Source: an uncultured Demequina sp.
Lineage (GTDB): Bacteria; Actinomycetota; Actinomycetes; Actinomycetales; Demequinaceae
DNA length: 8,577 nt
Direction of reading: 5' to 3'
NCBI GenBank assembly: GCA_937925595.1
Contig: CALALQ010000083.1
Location: 1-8,577, forward strand
Shown: piece after piece, positions 7,482-8,577 of the stretch
Layout of the letters: each line of letters begins with the position of its first letter
Numbering within the stretch: the stretch's first letter is position 1
Translations under genes and position numbers: made by a program
Notes under the pieces: generated by a model
What the model saw: the letters and a program-made list of their open reading frames with translations, nothing else
Database searches by the model: none
What the model was told of the DNA's origin: nothing

Positions 7482-7498
7482 ACCGCCGCCTCTGCGGT
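7482..7498 (+). other. Small hairpin in the gap before the TatD-type gene
   Basis: ACCGC (7482-7486) and GCGGT (7494-7498) could pair around a seven-base loop, immediately upstream of the GAAAGG ribosome site at 7501-7506. There is no T tract, so it is unlikely to end transcription. A role in RNA stability or in setting expression of the next gene is possible but unsupported. Confidence 0.25.
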
Positions 7499-7513
7499 GA
7501 GAAAGGTCATGCT

Positions 7514-8329
7514 GTGAAATTCGCCGACACCCATGTCCACATCGATGCGTACGAAGACCCACTCCGTGAACTCGAGCTTTGTCAGGAGCGTGGTGTCGTC
7601 GCGTTCGTCGCGACGACGCGCCCCACCGAATTCCGTCGCACTTTCGACACGTACGCGCAGTTCGAATGTGCGCGTATCGGTCTCGGGCTTCATCCCGAAG
7701 CTGCCGGCAGCGTATACGAACCCCACGAGTTAGCCGTGTACGCGCAGCAACTCGATCGAACCCGGTGGATTTCGGAGATTGGCCTGGACGGCGTCATCGC
7801 CGAGTCGGTTGGAAGCTTCTTCGGTTCTGCACCGTCACTCAGTGTGCAGACGGTGATGTTGGAGCGAATTCTTGGCCTAGGGGTGGAGGGGAAAGTGCTT
7901 TCGCTGCACTCGCGCGGTGCTGAGCAGGAAGTACTTGACTTGGTTCGTGCTGCACGCCCCGACGGGGCGATCTTTCACTGGTACCGCGGCGGCCGCGAAA
8001 CCGCGAAGCAGATCATCGAACACGGTTACTTGTTCTCGGTCAACATCGAAATGATCCGGGATGTGCGCACCCAACCGTTCCTGCGATGGCTGCCGACGGA
8101 CGCGATCCTGATGGAAACTGATGGCCCGTTCACCACCGTTTCGGAGTCGGTCCTCTCGCATCCAGCGGATATCGAGGGCGTCGTTCACGAGCTCGCGGCG
8201 ATCCGTGGAGAGGACTGGACAGACCTTGCGAGCACTCTTGAGGCGACCTTTGCGCGTCTCGACGAACCGAGAGCCGAGGAGGGATCCAACGGCGGTGATC
8301 CCACGCGAAACCCCGGTCATCGATGGTGA
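7514..8329 (+). CDS. TatD-family metal-dependent hydrolase, QatD-like
   Basis: This 271-residue protein has the TatD-type metallohydrolase pattern in full: DTHVHID with His7 and His9, GLHPE (His60), SEIGLDG with Glu88, LSLHSRGA with His132, IFHWYRGG with His155, and LMETDGPF with Asp203. These are the residues expected to hold two metal ions for phosphoester or amide hydrolysis. The wording of the blocks (LSLHSR, FHWYRGG, LFSVNIEM, METDGPF) recalls the QatD nucleases of Qat anti-phage systems more than classical TatD; this is from memory, not a search. No QatA, QatB or QueC-like QatC gene is visible. GTG 7514 is chosen because GAAAGG lies seven bases upstream and the DTHVH motif starts at residue 5. 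The conserved fold ends near residue 250; the last 20 residues look unconserved and read over the next ribosome site. Function in this catabolic-looking operon is uncertain. Confidence 0.85.
   Translation: MKFADTHVHIDAYEDPLRELELCQERGVVAFVATTRPTEFRRTFDTYAQFECARIGLGLHPEAAGSVYEPHELAVYAQQLDRTRWISEIGLDGVIAESVGSFFGSAPSLSVQTVMLERILGLGVEGKVLSLHSRGAEQEVLDLVRAARPDGAIFHWYRGGRETAKQIIEHGYLFSVNIEMIRDVRTQPFLRWLPTDAILMETDGPFTTVSESVLSHPADIEGVVHELAAIRGEDWTDLASTLEATFARLDEPRAEEGSNGGDPTRNPGHRW
8276..8284 (+). promoter_or_regulatory. Strong ribosome binding site inside the end of the TatD-type gene
   Basis: GAGGAGGGA is a near-ideal Shine-Dalgarno located within the last 55 bases of the upstream gene, ten bases before GTG 8295. 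It is the main reason to take the following short frame seriously. Confidence 0.45.
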
Positions 8330-8390
8330 GACGGGCGCCATAGTCCCGGCGAACGCTTATTCAGCCGTACATCCAAGGACGGTGAGATGA
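8295..8390 (+). CDS. Hypothetical 31-residue protein, overlapping the TatD-type gene
   Basis: GTG 8295 opens a 31-codon frame (begins MIPRETPVIDGETGAI, ends VHPRTVR) that overlaps the end of the TatD-type gene by 35 bases in another frame. It has the strong ribosome site at 8276-8284, with slightly long spacing of ten bases. Its TGA forms an ATGA overlap with the next short frame, a coupling typical of real genes. No known domain, signal peptide or membrane segment is seen. It could be a genuine small protein, or the head of a longer operon gene cut short by mutation. The frame extends further upstream without an obvious better start, but that part is antisense-like shadow of the TatD-type gene. 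Confidence 0.4.
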   Translation: MIPRETPVIDGETGAIVPANAYSAVHPRTVR

Positions 8391-8440
8391 AGCTCGGACG
8401 CGCCGTCGACGAGAACTGCGGCGACGAAAGAGCGAGCTGA
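8387..8440 (+). pseudogene. Seventeen-codon frame coupled to the preceding small gene, possible gene remnant
   Basis: ATG 8387 overlaps the previous stop as ATGA and opens MKLGRAVDENCGDERAS before TGA 8438-8440. The N-terminus looks like the start of an ordinary enzyme, but it stops almost at once, and the sequence beyond becomes repeat-rich and non-coding in appearance. It may be the 5' remnant of a gene lost by deletion or rearrangement, or only a chance frame. No family can be assigned. Confidence 0.25.
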
Positions 8441-8450
8441 GTACGGTCAA

Positions 8451-8474
8451 GGGCCGCCACGGGCAGGCGGGCCC
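8451..8474 (+). terminator. GC-rich hairpin after the operon, possible terminator
   Basis: GGGCCGCC (8451-8458) pairs with GGCGGGCCC (8466-8474) in an eight-pair stem with one bulged G and a seven-base loop. It lies ten bases after the last short frame. There is no following T run, so intrinsic termination is uncertain, although T-poor hairpin terminators are proposed in high-GC actinobacteria. Confidence 0.35.
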
Positions 8475-8510
8475 GGCTGCAGCAAGTTCAGGGGTCAGCG
8501 TACAAACCAG

Positions 8511-8530
8511 GCGGGCGTGGGCGGGCGTGC
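8511..8530 (+). repeat. Two imperfect tandem 10-bp units in the gene-free right end
   Basis: GCGGGCGTGG (8511-8520) is followed directly by GCGGGCGTGC (8521-8530), nine of ten bases identical. The 137 bases from 8441 to 8577 hold no supported gene; apart from this repeat and the hairpin at 8451-8474 I see nothing. A minus-strand frame ending in TAG at 8543-8541 (last residues SAVRRR) could be the tail of a convergent gene entering from the right, but eleven codons are too few to judge. Confidence 0.6.
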
Positions 8531-8577
8531 GGGTTGCCGGCTAGCGTCGGCGCACGGCGCTGGCCCAGACCCAGGTG

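Noticed and set aside
7514..8329. A complete Qat anti-phage system
   Set aside because: Only a QatD-like protein is present. The neighbours are transport and metabolic genes, with no QatA ATPase, QatB or QueC-like QatC in the window.
8541..8577. Tail of a convergent minus-strand gene ending at TAG 8543-8541
   Set aside because: Only eleven codons are visible, with no recognisable family sequence. It is mentioned but not called.

Overview
The window is moderately high-GC DNA with codon use, frequent GTG starts and family content that fit an actinobacterium (perhaps a Micrococcales-type soil organism; the genus cannot be read from this sequence). It holds one divergent locus: a partial regulator gene on the minus strand (1-1540) and a tightly packed plus-strand operon (1700 to about 8390). 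A 159-bp shared control region (1541-1699) separates them. Genes cover nearly everything; only 8441-8577 appears gene-free.

Minus strand: one uninterrupted reading frame runs from an ATG at 1540 off the left edge (513 codons visible). It encodes a GAF-domain sensor joined to a PucR/CdaR-type GGDEF-like region; the expected C-terminal helix-turn-helix lies outside the window. Its divergent position makes it the obvious candidate regulator of the operon.

Plus strand, in order: a lipoprotein substrate-binding protein (1700-2869), a double-domain ATPase of the RbsA/XylG type (2890-4440) and an RbsC-type permease (4437-5453). Together these form a complete CUT2 (ribose-family) ABC importer. Next come a zinc-dependent medium-chain dehydrogenase of the butanediol/sorbitol dehydrogenase type (5487-6575), a cyclase-family metal hydrolase (6575-7480; kynurenine formamidase / isatin hydrolase superfamily) and a TatD-type metal hydrolase (7514-8329) whose motifs resemble the QatD branch. 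After these is a 31-codon reading frame with a strong ribosome site (8295-8390), coupled by ATGA to a 17-codon one (8387-8440). Gaps are 33 bp or less, or the genes overlap, so one transcript is likely.

Taken together, the genes suggest import of a small polar compound, oxidation of an alcohol group, hydrolysis of an amide or lactone bond, and a further metal-dependent hydrolysis. There is no sugar kinase, isomerase or aldolase in the visible part, which is unusual for a CUT2 transporter operon, and the substrate cannot be named. The control region carries an 8-bp inverted repeat with widely spaced arms, a CCTCTC-A7-GAGAGG palindrome and direct repeats, all candidate operator elements. I see no phage, CRISPR, tRNA, rRNA or transposase features.
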